From: Hygrocybe punicea
Taxonomy: Eukaryota > Basidiomycota > Agaricomycetes > Agaricales > Hygrophoraceae
Assembly: GCA_963556145.1 (NCBI GenBank)
Contig: OY744470.1
Location: 1,488,001-1,552,000, forward strand
DNA length: 64,000 nucleotides
Reading direction: 5' to 3'
Below are positions 34,201 through 46,413 of the stretch, in pieces (positions within the stretch are counted from its first letter, which is position 1; each line of letters begins with the position of its first letter). Both the position numbers and the translations under genes were made by a program. The notes under the pieces were generated by a model. That model was given only the letters and a program-made list of their open reading frames with translations, made no database searches and was not told where the DNA came from.

Positions 34201-35239
34201 TGTGTACCTTGATGAATTGAGAGACACCATACAACAAAGGATGGGCAAGACGGTATCTCTAGCAACAACATGGCATGTGCTGACGAGAGCTGGCTTTACG
34301 ATGAAGAAGGTGTGTGTCTACTGCCTGTTTGCAACTTGAGACTAGACGTGGCACTCACCTCACTCAGTTGATGAAAAATGCTCTTGAGCGCAACGAGGGG
34401 GTCCACCGTATGTACCGCTACACATTTGGCACCTTGTACACTGCAGATCAGGCTGTTTTTGTGGATGAAAGTTCATTTGATCGTTGGACGGAGATACGAG
34501 GATGGGCCTGGGCGTTATCTGGCAAATCTGCTGTCAGGAAGGCATTTTTCATTCAGGGCAAATGGTATGTATATCAGACATTCATTGGTTGAAAGGCCTA
34601 ACATTTGCTACAGGTATTCTCTACTGCCAGCCCTTTCTCTTGACGGCGTCATCGCCGCACACCTGCTCGAAGGATCCTTCACAACGCAAACCTTTCTTGA
34701 TTTCATTTGTGCGACTCTCAAAAGGATGAACCCCTTTCCTGGAAAAAACTCTGTACTCATCATGGACAATGCACGGATTCACCGGCATCCCACAATCGTT
34801 GAAACAATTCGTGAAAGGTTCGTTTGTGTTGCTCTCACCCTCCTTCCTTGTGCTCAAGTATTTGTGGAACAGCGGCTGCCGAATCTTATATTTACCTGCA
34901 TACTTGCCTGACTTCAATCCCATTGAACTTGCCTTCTCCAAGATCAAAGCCCATGTTTGTTGCCATGGTAACATTGCTCGGGGAGAAGAGGGTATGGTGC
35001 AGATGTGTACACATTCCTTTATGAGGCTGCATTTTCTGTTACCCCCCATGATGCTGCCAGTTGGTATCACCACTGTGGATATATCTGATCACTGTCTGGA
35101 CATGTACACACTGTATTCTGAATATGTTGTTTGTATGACTGCAATGGTATTGTTGTCGTTTCCCTCAATGTCGTAGCAAAAGACGGTCCATTTCTCAAAT
35201 GCAACATGACAAGACAAAATATTTACTAGGAATGAAGCT

Positions 35240-37839
35240 TCTTTGATCATTCCAATGCCATCACATCATCTTTGGCAAACAGGATGAGGCAAGATGCCAT
35301 ACCAAACTCCATGTTTCCAACCTGGGCTAGCTCTGCAGCCATCAAAGAAATGATGTCGTCAATGGTGAATAACTTGTGTGTGTTGACAAGAGTGTCCACA
35401 AATTTCATGTACTGTTCGCCGTGTTTGTTCCATGTTCTGTTTGTTTCAAGTTCTTCAAGCCACACCTGCAATCCAGGGTAGTCAATCGGTGGTCCTGTTG
35501 GACTGCATTTCAATGGCAGCGTACTGTGGCATAGTGGTGGTGATGGAGTATTGGAACTTGACCTATGTACATGTCAGTGATCACAGCCATGATGCATCTG
35601 ATTGTTGGTGAAAGTGCCACCAAACTTCTTCATCATCATCTGAGCCCACTGTGGGGGTTCAGATGACGACTGCTGGAGCACAGGTTGTGCAACGCTGACT
35701 GCGATAGGGGCCAGTTGGGTACCTGCACAATTTTTCAGCTGTGATTGTCATACACATTTGTCAGTAAGTTTCAGCTGCTCTGGAGGGGAATCAATCATTG
35801 CGTGGTGCCGTGCCTATGCACAGAACAGTGAGTGAATGAAGAAGCGTGGCATGGGGTTTATACCAGTAGTGAGGCCCAGATGGTCAGGTCTTTGTAAGTA
35901 TACTGATAATGCTCGCCATTCGACTGAACAAAGCAGGCCTTTCTGTGCTCCTGGCACTTGTGGCGCTCCTCAATGAGGGCCATGAGTTCAGCTTTGCTGT
36001 AGATGCGGGTTCTTGGTGGCTTCGGAACTATATAAAGAAATATATAATGATCCTAACCTGTGGGTGTCAGCGTAGAAGTGACTGGATAAATCAGTGTCGG
36101 GAATAGTAGTAAAAGAAAGGGAATGTTAGTAAAATATCAAGCCGCCGCATAAAACTGGACTAATAACGATGAATCCGGCGATGAACGGAGTGAAAACAGA
36201 CAAATAATAAAGAACCCGACGATGCCGACGATGTCGGGTACAGCGGGTCGGGTCGGGTCGGGTCGGAAACAATGAACGAATATACGGAAACAACGATAAA
36301 GACGACGAAGTGGACTATAAAAAGCTAAGGGTTTACATGGACGAGCATTTGAAGGGATTAAAAGGCAATTCTGACTAAAGGGAAACGGGGACTAAGGGTA
36401 TGTTATTTTGTACGGTCGTCGGGGACCGTTTTTATAGTACAGGAAACAGTAATCTACTTTCGGACATGTCTACTTCGGCCGATGGTAAGCTACAAAGAAA
36501 GGTTGGAATGGGGATGTGGAAAGGGGGGTTGCAAAGCAACGAAGACAGGAAATGGAGGGGAAAACGAATATGCAAGGAAAAGATCTAGAAAGTCCTACAT
36601 ATCTCCGAAAGGACGATGGGATGCATAAATAAAGTAAATCCGAAGTCGGGGATTGAGTCCGAAGAGATCCATCTCCTGGAATTGGAACTCCGAGGCCTTT
36701 GAGGCTGCCAGATTTAGTCTGAGAGCGGCTGTGACGAAGTGGCATACGTCGGGTTATGTCGGTCACGTCGGGTCACGTCACGTCACGTCACGTCGGGTTG
36801 CATCGGGTTACGTCGGGTTCGAATGCAAGTTGGATAGAGGCATCGGGTTTGTCCGGATTTGTGATATATCGAGGATACGGACTCAGAGGGATGTCGACCC
36901 TCTACATCGCTATCTTGTTTCAACGACGGAACTGGGTCAGCAACCGCTCCAGATTTTGCAGAACCCTTTTTTTCCCCAGCTGACTGTCTCAACAATGTAA
37001 GAAATGGGTCAATTGAGCATTGAGTGAATGAACCTTGTCCGCTTTTTTGGTTGTGTCCACAATCTGGACAGTGAATGGTTTGGCCTTCCCTTTGCCCTTG
37101 TTCTTCACCTTCTGCTCATTGATGTACTGCCAGACATTGTTGATAAGGTTTCAGAAAGCTTCTTCATCTTCGAGTAGTTTGGCAGTTGGCTTGCTGGTCC
37201 TAGGTGCCTTCCAGGGCAGGATATACCCAATTTGAGACTGGTGAATGATGCTCATCTCCATTTTGTCCGCGACACAGGTGAGAAATTTAGCAAACGGAAT
37301 GTCGGACTTGATCATCAGGTCGCGGAATGCATTTTTGTAAGGGACTTCAAATGCAATCTCGATTGCAGGGCCTACAAAAAACAAAGTTAGCAGAATGATG
37401 GTAGCAAAGAGTGGAAGAAAAGCAGATGGGTGTCAATATCACCATCAGTCTCCTTCTTATCCTTGTCATCAAAAAGGCTACCAGTCTCCTCAAATGGCTC
37501 ATCATCAATCGCAAGGTCGTCCACATGGTCAGCAACATCAAAAAGACTGAGGTTTCCTTCCTCAACGATGTCTGTCTTGGCATTGTCATTTTCTTCTGCA
37601 GGTTCTTCCACAAACTTGGGAAGATTTGATTTTGCAGTGGGCCGAGGATGAGGGCGAGGATGTTTTGGGGTCGATGTAGCAACTGCGGAGGGGTTGGTGG
37701 CCTTTCTCTTACCAGTATTTTGGGCCTTAGTAGGGGCTTGCTTGGCGGCAGCTTGCTTTGACGCCATGCATCCAGGAGAAGGTGGCACAGACGATGATGG
37801 TGGTTGTGAGCAAGAACTCCCATGCTCAAGCGCTGACAT
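35240..37839 (-). pseudogene. Second gene of the Tc1-like element, unknown function
   Basis: Starts ATG 37839 inside the right terminal repeat (MSALEHGSSCSQPP). A basic, Pro-rich N-terminus (KRKATNPSAVATSTPKHPRP) is followed by an acidic segment (DDLAIDDEPFEETGSLFDD). After an intron ending TTTTTGTAG comes a folded part (IEIAFEVPYKNAFRDL, HQSQIGYILPWKAPRTSKP). The solo LTR at 35998-36906 interrupts the next exon. Beyond it are LMALIEERHKCQEHRKACF (Cys/His-rich, likely metal-binding) and a last exon GLQVWLEELETNRTW ending near 35247. A TGA sits after DEEAF. I recall similar proteins next to fungal DNA transposons but cannot name a family; it may bind DNA or assist transposition. It is convergent with the transposase. 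Confidence 0.6.
35998..36906. repeat. Solo LTR of the TGTAGATGCGGG family
   Basis: About 909 bp starting TGTAGATGCGGGTTC and ending CTCTACA, the same family as the LTRs at 49479 and 55754 but diverged. Flanks TTGC/TCGC fit a 4-bp duplication with one change. It contains CGGGTCGGGTCGGGTCGG near 36245 and a run of CACGT/CGGGTTACGT repeats near 36770-36825. It interrupts the second gene of the Tc1-like element. Confidence 0.8.
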
Positions 37840-38759
37840 TGCAACACTTGTCCAGTGGCACCTCAAAACTGTGGGGCTGCCTCAATACACCCTATGCACA
37901 TGTTCTGAGATGATAAACATGTATTTTGAATGGCACTTGCATTAGTTATTGTAGAAATACTGTATATACAGGGTGCACTAGTGGGGTGTGGGCCATTGCT
38001 TTGCATGGCAGGTTACTCGTCCCTTTTTAGTAATGAGAGTATACAAATAATACAGTATTATTACCCTTCTATGATAATAAATATTTGCTTTATTATTACA
38101 TACTGATGCTAGTCAGATACCATTCTGATACCATACTACAATGATATTAATTGATTATATCCTGTTCCTTCCAATTTGTCATGACCCAATATCAGATCCC
38201 AAATTGAAATATTTCATGTAAAGTTTGCGGTGTTCGAGTTGGCAGATATATAACTAACTACCTTACTACTTTATTGTTAGTCATAGTTACTCTGAAGATT
38301 TTACAGAATGTGTAGTAAGTATATCCAGAAATGCTAAGTATCTGAATTATTTGTCAGGTCAGGAACAACCTCCTGTGAGTACTGTAGAAATAATCCCATG
38401 CACAATGATACCAATTGCACTGCTATTGGAATCACTTTGATAAGATTGCTGGTTTTGATGAGTACCGGAATCAACAATATGACTGGTTCAGCTTGTGTAC
38501 ACTGGCAATGCTGCAGATTGAATGAAGCTGGGAAATTGGTGAGACAATGTTCTTGTCAAACGGTTTGATGAGTATTGGACACCTGAACCATTTCCAGCAC
38601 ACATGATCAAGATAGGTGTGGCATGCATGCATGGAATTTATGGAACAGACAGTGTCTATTGCACTGCAATGCTGCATACTGTGCCTGAGTCACTGGCCCA
38701 ATGATTTGCTGAAAACCATTCAGCCTATTGTACCTGTATTGAGAATGTATTAAGTATGA

Positions 38760-39560
38760 TGTGTATTGCAAGGTTATATAGCAATAGTACAGACCCATCC
38801 AATATACAGGTCATACTACTGTTTGTACAATAGCATTGCCCAGCATTGAGGCTAGAAGACCATATTATACCTGGGAAGCGTGCTGAATGCTTTCTGATAC
38901 ATTGTTCTACCTGTTAAATGAGTAAGCACTGCTTGCATTGTTAATGATTTCAAAGTGCATATTAAATATTGCTATATCACAGACACATCCAATGTGCTGT
39001 TCATACAGTGGTTTGTGCATTGGGAATGTCTCAGATGAAAACTGGAACACCTACCAAACACTTACCGAACACCTTTGGACCTGTGTGCCTGCATTATTAT
39101 TAATTCTAATGCACATTGTACATGCATCTACATTGCAGATACATCCAGTATGTTGTTCGTACTGATGTTTGTGCAAGGGAAATGCCCAAGGTTAAGGCTG
39201 GGACACTCACCGAACACCTTACCGAACACACCGAACACCTGTGGAGCTGTGTGACAAATAGTCACTGCCTGCATTATCACTAATTCTAATGCACATTGTA
39301 CATGCATCTACATTACAGATACATCCAATACGTTGTTCGTACAGATGTTTGTGCAAGGGAACTGCCCAACATTAAGGCTGGGACACCTACCGAACACTTA
39401 CCGAACACTTACTGAACATGTTCAATGTGTTCGGTGCAGTATATCTAGTCACCCTGGTTTGCTGACATGCACCAAACATGTCCACCGAAAACACTGTACA
39501 GATGTTTGTACAAGGCTGGGAAACCTACTGAACACTCACCAAACACCTCTGGACCTGTGT
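38760..39560. repeat. Degenerate tandem repeat, about 165-190 bp unit
   Basis: About four to five units share ATTCTAATGCACATTGTACA, GTTGTTCGTACAGATGTTTG and an inner array of CACCTACCGAACACTTACCG. The best-preserved units start near 38930, 39090 and 39255. No coding function; part of the interior of the 8 kb unit. Confidence 0.65.
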
Positions 39561-40195
39561 GACAGGTGTACAATGAACACTGTTCGACCTCTTTTCATTA
39601 TCAACAATTCTAATACACACAGTAGATATAGCTACATGAGTGATACCTTTGACATATTGTTCATTCATACATGGTGCATTGCATTACCAATGCATGTGAT
39701 TATTATAAGAAACCGATTGCAATTGCAATACCAAAATGATATAACACTACCCATTTCCACATTGGCTGCTGTGATCCGGCTGCCTTATTGTTCTTGCTGA
39801 TTGGGACAACAAATTCTCACACTCAACTCTGCCCAGTCACACGGTTTCATAATTATTCCCAGGGCTTCAAAATTGTTCCCACAGTTTCACAAAATTGTTC
39901 CCACGGCTTGGCAAATTAGAGTCTGACCCTGAGTTTGAGAATCCACCGTATAGAATGATTCCCTTATAGGGACTCGTAACTATCCTACCCTATGAAAAAT
40001 GCACCAAATCACTCCAAAATTGTGGGGCTGCATAGCCCTTGATGAGGGGATCACGTACCTATCCACAATTTCTTTGTAGCTGCTGTAGTTATTGAGATAT
40101 TCATCTCGCAAGCTAGGGGGGGGGTTTCAGCAGATTTCAAGCTCCGCCAACCTTTCTGAAAATGGCAATAATGTCCAATAAAATATTTCTGACAA

Positions 40196-41014
40196 TATTA
40201 CAGCCGTTTTAGTAATTCATGGCACTTGCAGCTTTTTTTTTTTCAATTGAGAAATTTTGACTTAGTGGAATTTCAAGTGCTGAATCTTGTATCTCATGAA
40301 ATACTGCATGGATTGAGATGGTTATAGAGGGAAAGTTGTACTATTCTTTAAGGGCTACAAACTGCTGTAATTAGATTTGGAAAGTCTTTCATATATGGTG
40401 AGTTGTGGATGAACTAAAAGGTAAACTAGTATTTTTTGACACCCAAAATGGGATTATCAAATTATGCTATCAGATGAAGTCCTGTGAAGAAGATTGTAGG
40501 GAGAAACTTGTTTAGTTTTTCAAGGGCTAGAAGTATATATACCGTGTTTTCCCTCATTTTTGTCCTTTAAGACAATATTGCTTGTACCATGTTTGTCTGC
40601 ATTAGGATTGAAGTATTTCATGAATTGCAAATGTTGGCCCAAAGGACAAAAATGAAGGAAAACACGGTATATGTACTTCCAGCCCTTGAAAAACTAAACA
40701 AGTTTCTCCCTACAATCTTCTTCACAGGACTTCATCTGATAGCATAATTTGATAATCCCATTTTGGGTGTCAAAAAATACTAGTTTACCTTTTAGTTCAT
40801 CCACAACTCACCATATATGAAAGACTTTCCAAATCTAATTACAGCAGTTTGTAGCCCTTAAAGAATAGTACAACTTTCCCTCTATAACCATCTCAATCCA
40901 TGCAGTATTTTATGAGATACAAGATTCAGCACTTGAAATTCCAATAAGTCAAAATTTCTCAATTGAAAAAAAAAAAAGCTGTGAGTGCCATGAATTACTA
41001 AAACAGCTGTAATA
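40196..41014. mobile_element. Long palindromic foldback element, 819 bp
   Basis: Two arms of about 370 bp that are nearly exact inverses, starting TTACAGCCGTTTTAGTAATT and ending with its inverse, around a loop near 40570-40640; flanked by TA. Inferred Tc1/mariner-type MITE. A transcript would form a very long hairpin. It abuts the right end of the 8 kb unit at 40193. Confidence 0.85.
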
Positions 41015-41092
41015 GTCTCTTCCTCAGAACTACCTTCATCATCATCAGCGCCTGGATTCATTGATCTCCGCAGATCTTGCATCCCTGATTGG
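41015..41092 (-). pseudogene. Coding-like fragment interrupted by element B
   Basis: On the minus strand the segment reads MQDLRRSMNPGADDDEGSSE toward the foldback. Upstream of element B the same frame continues (ASYGWQEINQSG, 42553-42580). It is therefore one exon-like stretch cut by two insertions. Source gene not recognised. Confidence 0.35.
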
Positions 41093-41099
41093 TTAATCT

Positions 41100-42544
41100 T
41101 AGTGATGCCGAAGTTCGGTTCAGAACCGAACCGAACCCGGTTTGATCCGCGGACCGAACTGGAAGTTCGGTTCTGGTTCAGCCATTTGGCTGATCCGAAC
41201 TGCTGGTTAGGTTTGCGGTTCTGGCACTGACATGTGGTTCAAACCGCGAACCATAATGTATAGTTACCTACGTAGATACTCATTTAGATACTTAATTTTT
41301 CACATTTTTTTCTATGCAGTCGCGTGAACTTAGGTCATGTGACCTTAAACATACTCGCGCGCAACTTCAAGTTCGACTCAACACTAACATTACTCAACAA
41401 CCACGGTGAGTAATGACTTTATTTCATATTTTACTGACATTTTTTTACATAGAACAGCCCCACGGGGCCCACCTTGACCACATAAATAGGGTGCCCGCGG
41501 TCAACTTCACCCAACAACCTCCCTCGCATTCCAATGCGAGTCAGAGTGAATCACTGGCAGCAGCGGCAGCAGCAGCAACGGCAGTGGCAACACCACCAAT
41601 GCCACCACCCCGACGACGACGACGACAGCGACGATGACGACAGCCAAATGATCCCCAGCGACAGCAACCGCAACAGGAGCAGCAGCAACCGCAACCGCAA
41701 CAGCAGCAGCAGCAGCAGCAGCAACAGCAACGCCGGCAGCAGCAGCAGAGCAACACCGGCGGCAGCAGCAACCTGCCGCCTCCAACGTGGATGATCACGA
41801 CCACTGCCACCTACAACACCAACACCAACATGACAACGACAATGACAATGATGACAGGGAAGTTGAAGGCTGGGAGGGTGGTGTGCCCACCTACAAGCCC
41901 AGGTACATATGCTAGCTTTAACCCATCGACAACTTGCTAACCACACACCTCGCAAACCCAGGCTGATGCGTCAACAGATGCGCAGATGTCGTTTGCGAGG
42001 AATTCGGCATGGCAACGATGAAGAAGGACGCAGAAAGGGCCAACAACGGCAACAACCACGCACAACAAAAACGTGGAAAGCGAGAGAACTGGCCGCGGAA
42101 AGCGAGAGAACTGGCCAGGAGAGTGGTGCACCCACCCCTGGTTGCCAGGTAAGTCTTTTTTCGTTTGCTGTCGAATTTTCCCCACCACCGCAGACAGGCA
42201 TGGTCCACGCCTTCGACCATCCCACCTCCATCCACCTGCCAATGCACTGTACCAGGCCCGAAGATGCCCCAGCCTGAAGCTACAACCACCCCACCTCCCA
42301 TCCCACCTCCTGCTTCCCTCGTGAAACCCAGCGCCACATCAATTGATGTGCGCCTGGTCTTCACGAGGAGATTTGGAGGTTGGTTCGCGGTTCAAACCGT
42401 GTTCGAACGCAGACTGAACATGTTGAAACTGTTTGACGCGGTTCTGGTTCCGGTGCAGCATTTGGCTGAACCGAACCAACGGTTTCGGTTCTGGGTTTCC
42501 AAAAAAGTTGAAAAACCGGACCGGACCGAACTTCGGCAACACTA
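41100..42544. mobile_element. hAT-like non-autonomous element B, 1445 bp
   Basis: 8-bp duplication GTTAATCT (41092-41099, 42545-42552). Ends TAGTGATGCCGAAGTTCGG and the inverse of TAGTGTTGCCGAAGTTCGG. The subterminal zones are dense arrays of GGTTCGG/CCGAACC. The interior has CAG/CAA-rich tracts, two exon-like modules ending in splice donors (GTGGTGTGCCCACC near 41880, GTGGTGCACCCACC near 42123), a hairpin CCTCGCAAA...TTTGCGAGG (41949-41999) and the nested palindrome at 42318-42368. Its open frames are low-complexity translations on several strands at once. Confidence 0.88.
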
Positions 42545-42999
42545 GTTAATCTCCTGCCAACCATACGATGCTCAAAGAAGTTAAAAATTTATAGATATAA
42601 GTCTTGAGCTAGCTGAAGACAAATGGATTTTTTTGCGTCCACCATTTTGGCTGCTTACTGAGCACCAACCCCAGGGTTAGGGAGTTAGCTGAGTTTGGAT
42701 TACCTGTATCTTATAGTATGACTGCCTGAGAACATTCTGGACTTCAAAAGTCTGCCAGTCTGCCAGTCTGCCAGCTTTATGTAGTTGTTGAATAGTTGCT
42801 GTAACATGCTCTCCCTCATGAAGTTCATCACAGAACATGCAAACGTACTTGGTGATGACCCACTTCACAAGATAATCACATAATGATTCACATTTACAAC
42901 ATTTGCTGCCAAACTCAAGAACGAGATATTTCTTGCACAGCCTGCAGACCACCCTTTTGGTGAATCACCACTGTTTCTACCACCATCTGTCATCATTTT

Positions 43000-45900
43000 T
43001 CTCAGCTGTGCCTGTGACTTCCCTCACCCTCTTGTTGTCAAACTCTGGGATTGCCTCAAAGACACAATTTGGCATGAAGGGGGTCCCACAATGGGCAACA
43101 ACCCACTGGTAGTTGAAGAAATGTTTCAAGTTCATGGCCATGACCTCGGCTTTCATATGTATATTCTTTCAAAATAATGCTATGGTTGATACTAATAATC
43201 ACATATCAGCATCTCCTCAGAGCTTGTATCCACCTCAACACCACTGTATGAACACAGATTGTGATGGATGAAGGCTGGGCCTAAGTTTGAAGAAAACAGA
43301 GCCTCGCCAGGCTGTATTGTCACAGTATACCCTTAGCCATGGTGCTCTCACTGTGTGGAGTGTGCCTTTGTATTGTGAAGGTCAGTTTAAATCCTTGTAT
43401 GTGCCAACTACTGACAGAACCTACCATCACGAATATCATGTGAAAAATGGAACTTGTACATACTACGACAACATTGCGGATGTAATACAAGTAGGAACCC
43501 ATCAGTTTGTTGAGTGTAGCATAATAAACCTTTGGCAAATGGATATGAACATTGCATAGAAATTGGCGACGAATTGTGTGCGAACATATAATCAAGCACT
43601 TTCAAAGTAGTGTTGCCGTAGTTCGGTTCCGAACCTGGCCGAACCCGGTTCAAACCCCGAACCGAACCCTAGGTTCAGTCTAAGTTCAGCCAAGTGCTGA
43701 ACCGGACCGCGGGTTCAGTTCCGGGTTTCGAGGCCTGCCGGATTTCCTGAACGGCTCCAAACCGCGTCCAAACCGCGAACGCAGATATTTTTAAGGTATT
43801 TATTTCATTTGTTTTTCATATTTGTTTTACTTACTTTTTCGTGGTAAACAGTATCATGTGACCATTACACGTAGGTTTTCTTCATCAACACCGCAACAAC
43901 GCAAGGCCAATGAACGCAACACATTGTCGCATTCATGAACACAGGTAAGTCTCATAAAATTTCTTAACTTTACTAATATTATCTGCCACAGGCAACTTGA
44001 CCGTGATGCACACGACCCAGCACAACATGGATCCCAGCGCCAACGCGGACGCGGGATGGCTGCAACACCACCACCACCACCACCACCACCACCACCAGCG
44101 GTGGCAATGGCAACGGCATCAACGACGATGGCAACGGCCATCAGCAGCGCCGGCAGCAGCAGAAGCACCTGCAACAGCAGCAGCAACGCCGGCAACAGCA
44201 GCAACGCTGGCAGCAGCAGCCATGGCAGCAACACCACCACGACCATACCACCACCCAAAGAGGACAACAGCAGCAGTGCCGGCAGCAGCAGCTGCTGCTG
44301 CTGCTGCACCAAGCCATCCAATGCCAATGGACACGGGACAGCCGCAACACCACCACCACCAGCGGCGGCATGGCAACGGCGACGGCCAGCAGCGGCAGCG
44401 GCAACGGCGACAGCAGCAGCAGCAGCAGCAGCCATGGCAGCAACACCACCACAACCATACCACCGCCCCGACGAGGACAACAGTTGGCAGCAGCAGCGCC
44501 GGCAATGCCACGCAGGGACCACGGGACAAGACCCCATCCCTCCACATCCCTTGGGGACACCGGAGGGCTCCCCCGCACCCATCTACCTCGCGAAGTGCAG
44601 CGCCGTATCTATTGATACGTGCCTGCCATTCGCGAGGAGAACAGACGGGGTGAGCCCACCTCGGTCTGGGTTTCAGACCGCGTCTGAACCCAGACCGAAC
44701 GCGAAGAGACAGTTCGACACCGTCTGGGTCTGGGTTTGGCCATGCACCAAACCGGACCCGAAGTTCAGTTCACGGTTCCGCCAAAAAGGGTCGGAACCGG
44801 ACCGAACTGAACTTCGGCAACACTATTTCAAAGGGCAACAACGTGCCACAGGGTTGGAGTTTTAGCTCTGCGCTGAAGCCTGGACACGTTGTAGTAGTGG
44901 TGCCTGGGCTGTCATGTGACCCAGGTCCCACAGTTGGATCCCTTATGTAGCACATTCCTGTCTTAGTCGATCCCATTCCATCCCATCTTGTCTTGACTTC
45001 CCCTTTCATGTGTGAGCAGCCTCGGACCCACTCCAATGTCTACGATGCTTTCATTATTCTCTTGCTACTAGAAGACCATCAAGTTTGCCAGTCAATGCTT
45101 GTTGTTCCTCACACCGGTGAACAGCATGATTGATTCACTGCTGCAATGCAGGCACGGAATGTCCTGATCCAGCTTTACAGCCAACCTGAAATAAGACACT
45201 ATTGCAACAAGTATATCCATGTATTCAAGGGAACTGATGGAAAAGGCAAGCCCTTTTTGTGGTTTCTTGAATCACAACTTACCTTCACTTGCAGCCAATC
45301 AGATTTTTATGGCTGTCGTCATTGATGGTGTCAAAGTTGGACGTCCCTATTGCAGTAGCCACAACTGCCATGTACTGCTTGCCAACAATCGCAGCCATTT
45401 TTGCCATCTCCATGACAGCCTCAACTTCATCTGTGCAATCGTCGGCTGCAGTTCTCCAGTACAAGTGGTGAAGAAGACATGTACGGACCCTAGTCACCAA
45501 GAAATCAAAAGAATTCACACCAAGTGTGGTCAAGCCTTCTTTCAGCTCAAGGAACAGCTTCAACATACTCAGGTAGCCAATCCAGAGGATGGTTTCCTTC
45601 ACGAAACCAGCTTGATCCAGATATTTGATGATGAACAAGATCAGTTCTTCAACATTTATGACAACAACCTCATCATTCCAAACACCAATCCTTCTCCAAC
45701 TAATGCAAAGAAGGTTCATGCTCAGTTTGGGAGGAAGAGAACACATAACAAGCAGCTCATTGTGGCTCCCTGTGGCATGATTCTTGCCCAAGAAACTTTC
45801 TATGGTGCAGAGGCAGTTTCCACAGTGGTGGTAACTGCAAACTTTATTTGGATTTCAAGAAAGCTGAAAGGAGCACAGGAAATGATCAAACAAACATTTC

Positions 45901-46308
45901 AGATCCATGGACACATGCCCATGCATATCTTTTTTAACAACAATTGTTCTATGAAGAAGGTTGTCAAAGATGATCCTGCTTTTGCCAATGTCGCACTTCC
46001 TGTTGACATCTTTCATTTTAAATTCAAACACTCAGAACGCAACACTTTTTGTCAGGAAAATTGCAATCCAGCACTGTTTCCTGAGCTTATTGGTATGGAT
46101 TGGCAAGGGTGGTACTTTAACTCATCAGTTGTGGAGCAAAACAATGTCTGGTTTGGAGGGTTTCTTGCAATCTGCCATGACATGCTACCAGATAAGTATG
46201 ATTTTTTTTCTAGATGAAATGATCAAAATGATTGTGCAGCGAAATCATCTCATGAAGGAGAAGTTGGCCAAGGAGGGGAAAGGTCCCAGTAACTGGCCTG
46301 CTCTCTGA
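43000..46308 (+). pseudogene. KDZ transposase-associated CxC5/CxC6 protein
   Basis: Segments in order: CDFPHPLVVKLWDCLKDTIW (about 43010); a CxC5-like cluster at 43287-43559 (LTVWSVPLYCEG, TYYDNIADVIQVG, HQFVE); after element C, WSFSSALKPGHVVV (44845); EDHQVCQSMLVVPHTGEQHD and an in-frame TGA near 45129; then a CxC6-like cluster from 45300 (PYCSSHNCHVLLANNRSHFC, CTDPSHQEIKRIHTKC) and the downstream part (MPMHIFFNNNCSMKKV, LPVDIFHFKFKHSE). CxC clusters are found on the basidiomycete KDZ (Kyakuja-Dileera-Zisupton) transposase proteins and probably bind zinc. An extra T near 46205 shifts the frame before LDEMIKM; the open end is at 46308. Several TGA codons and element C make it non-functional. 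Confidence 0.75.
43608..44825. mobile_element. hAT-like non-autonomous element C, 1218 bp
   Basis: 8-bp duplication TTTCAAAG (43600-43607, 44826-44833). Ends TAGTGTTGCCGTAGTTCGG and the inverse of TAGTGTTGCCGAAGTTCAG. Subterminal CCGAACC arrays as in element B. Inside are an intron-like stretch (GTAAGT near 43946 to CCACAG near 43992), long CAGCAGCAACA tracts, and the nested palindrome at 44586-44637. Open frames of up to 269 codons here are translated triplet repeats. Confidence 0.88.
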
Positions 46309-46413
46309 TATTGTATTATTCATTAGAGCGAAAAACATGGCATTTTTACAAACAGAATGGCTACAGGAAAGACAAAACGAAATCAGTTGAAATGATAGTT
46401 ATGTATGAAACAC

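Larger units (their letters stand above)
32584..35025 (+). pseudogene. Tc1/mariner (IS630-type) DDE transposase, interrupted
   Basis: Exon 1 from ATG 32584 (MPHGHALSDDSRQ) has a helix-turn-helix (VDEIVQLSGIPKQTVERVLA). After the hAT-like insertion 32803-33777 an intron donor (GTGAGT) follows the duplicated site. The next exon (FIEGTIRFRPDAY) is cut by the second insertion at 33879-34200 and continues LDELRDTIQQRMGKTVSL. Later exons supply the catalytic triad: VFVDESSFDRWTE, VLIMDNARIHRHP and YLPDFNPIELAFSKIK, with short introns between. The spacing of the last two acidic residues, about 35, fits DD34E. Apart from the two insertions the frame looks intact, so the element was probably active until recently. 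It cuts and pastes the element at TA sites. Confidence 0.85.
32403..37978 (+). mobile_element. Two-gene Tc1/mariner-like transposon, itself hit by three insertions
   Basis: Terminal inverted repeats of about 185 bp (GTACACCCTGAATATACAG at the left, its inverse ending GGGTGCAC at 37978), flanked by TA at 32401-32402 and 37979-37980. It holds a transposase on the plus strand and a second gene on the minus strand; both start inside the repeats. Three later insertions (32803-33777, 33879-34200, 35998-36906) leave a native length of about 3.4 kb. Confidence 0.88.
32174..40193. mobile_element. 8 kb unit bounded by about 220-bp inverted repeats
   Basis: The left arm (32174 to about 32402) and right arm (about 39975-40193) are inverted copies. 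AGAAAGGTTGG at 32216 faces CCAACCTTTCT at 40148, and ATTTGGTGCATTTTTTATAGG faces its inverse near 39990. The left arm stops exactly where the Tc1-like element at 32403 begins, so that element inserted just inside. The native interior is 37981-39975, AT-rich with tandem repeats and no gene. No clear target duplication; superfamily unknown. Confidence 0.65.

Noticed and set aside
38970..39560. Regularly repeated CACCTACCGAACACTTACCG considered as a CRISPR-like array
   Set aside because: Spacing is irregular, there are no unique spacers of constant length, and the context is a eukaryotic tandem repeat.
41500..44870. Long open frames of Gln/Ala/Pro-rich or Cys/Leu-rich protein on both strands
   Set aside because: They are translations of CAG/CAA and CCACCA triplet tracts inside hAT-like elements B and C; several frames are open together and none shows a domain.
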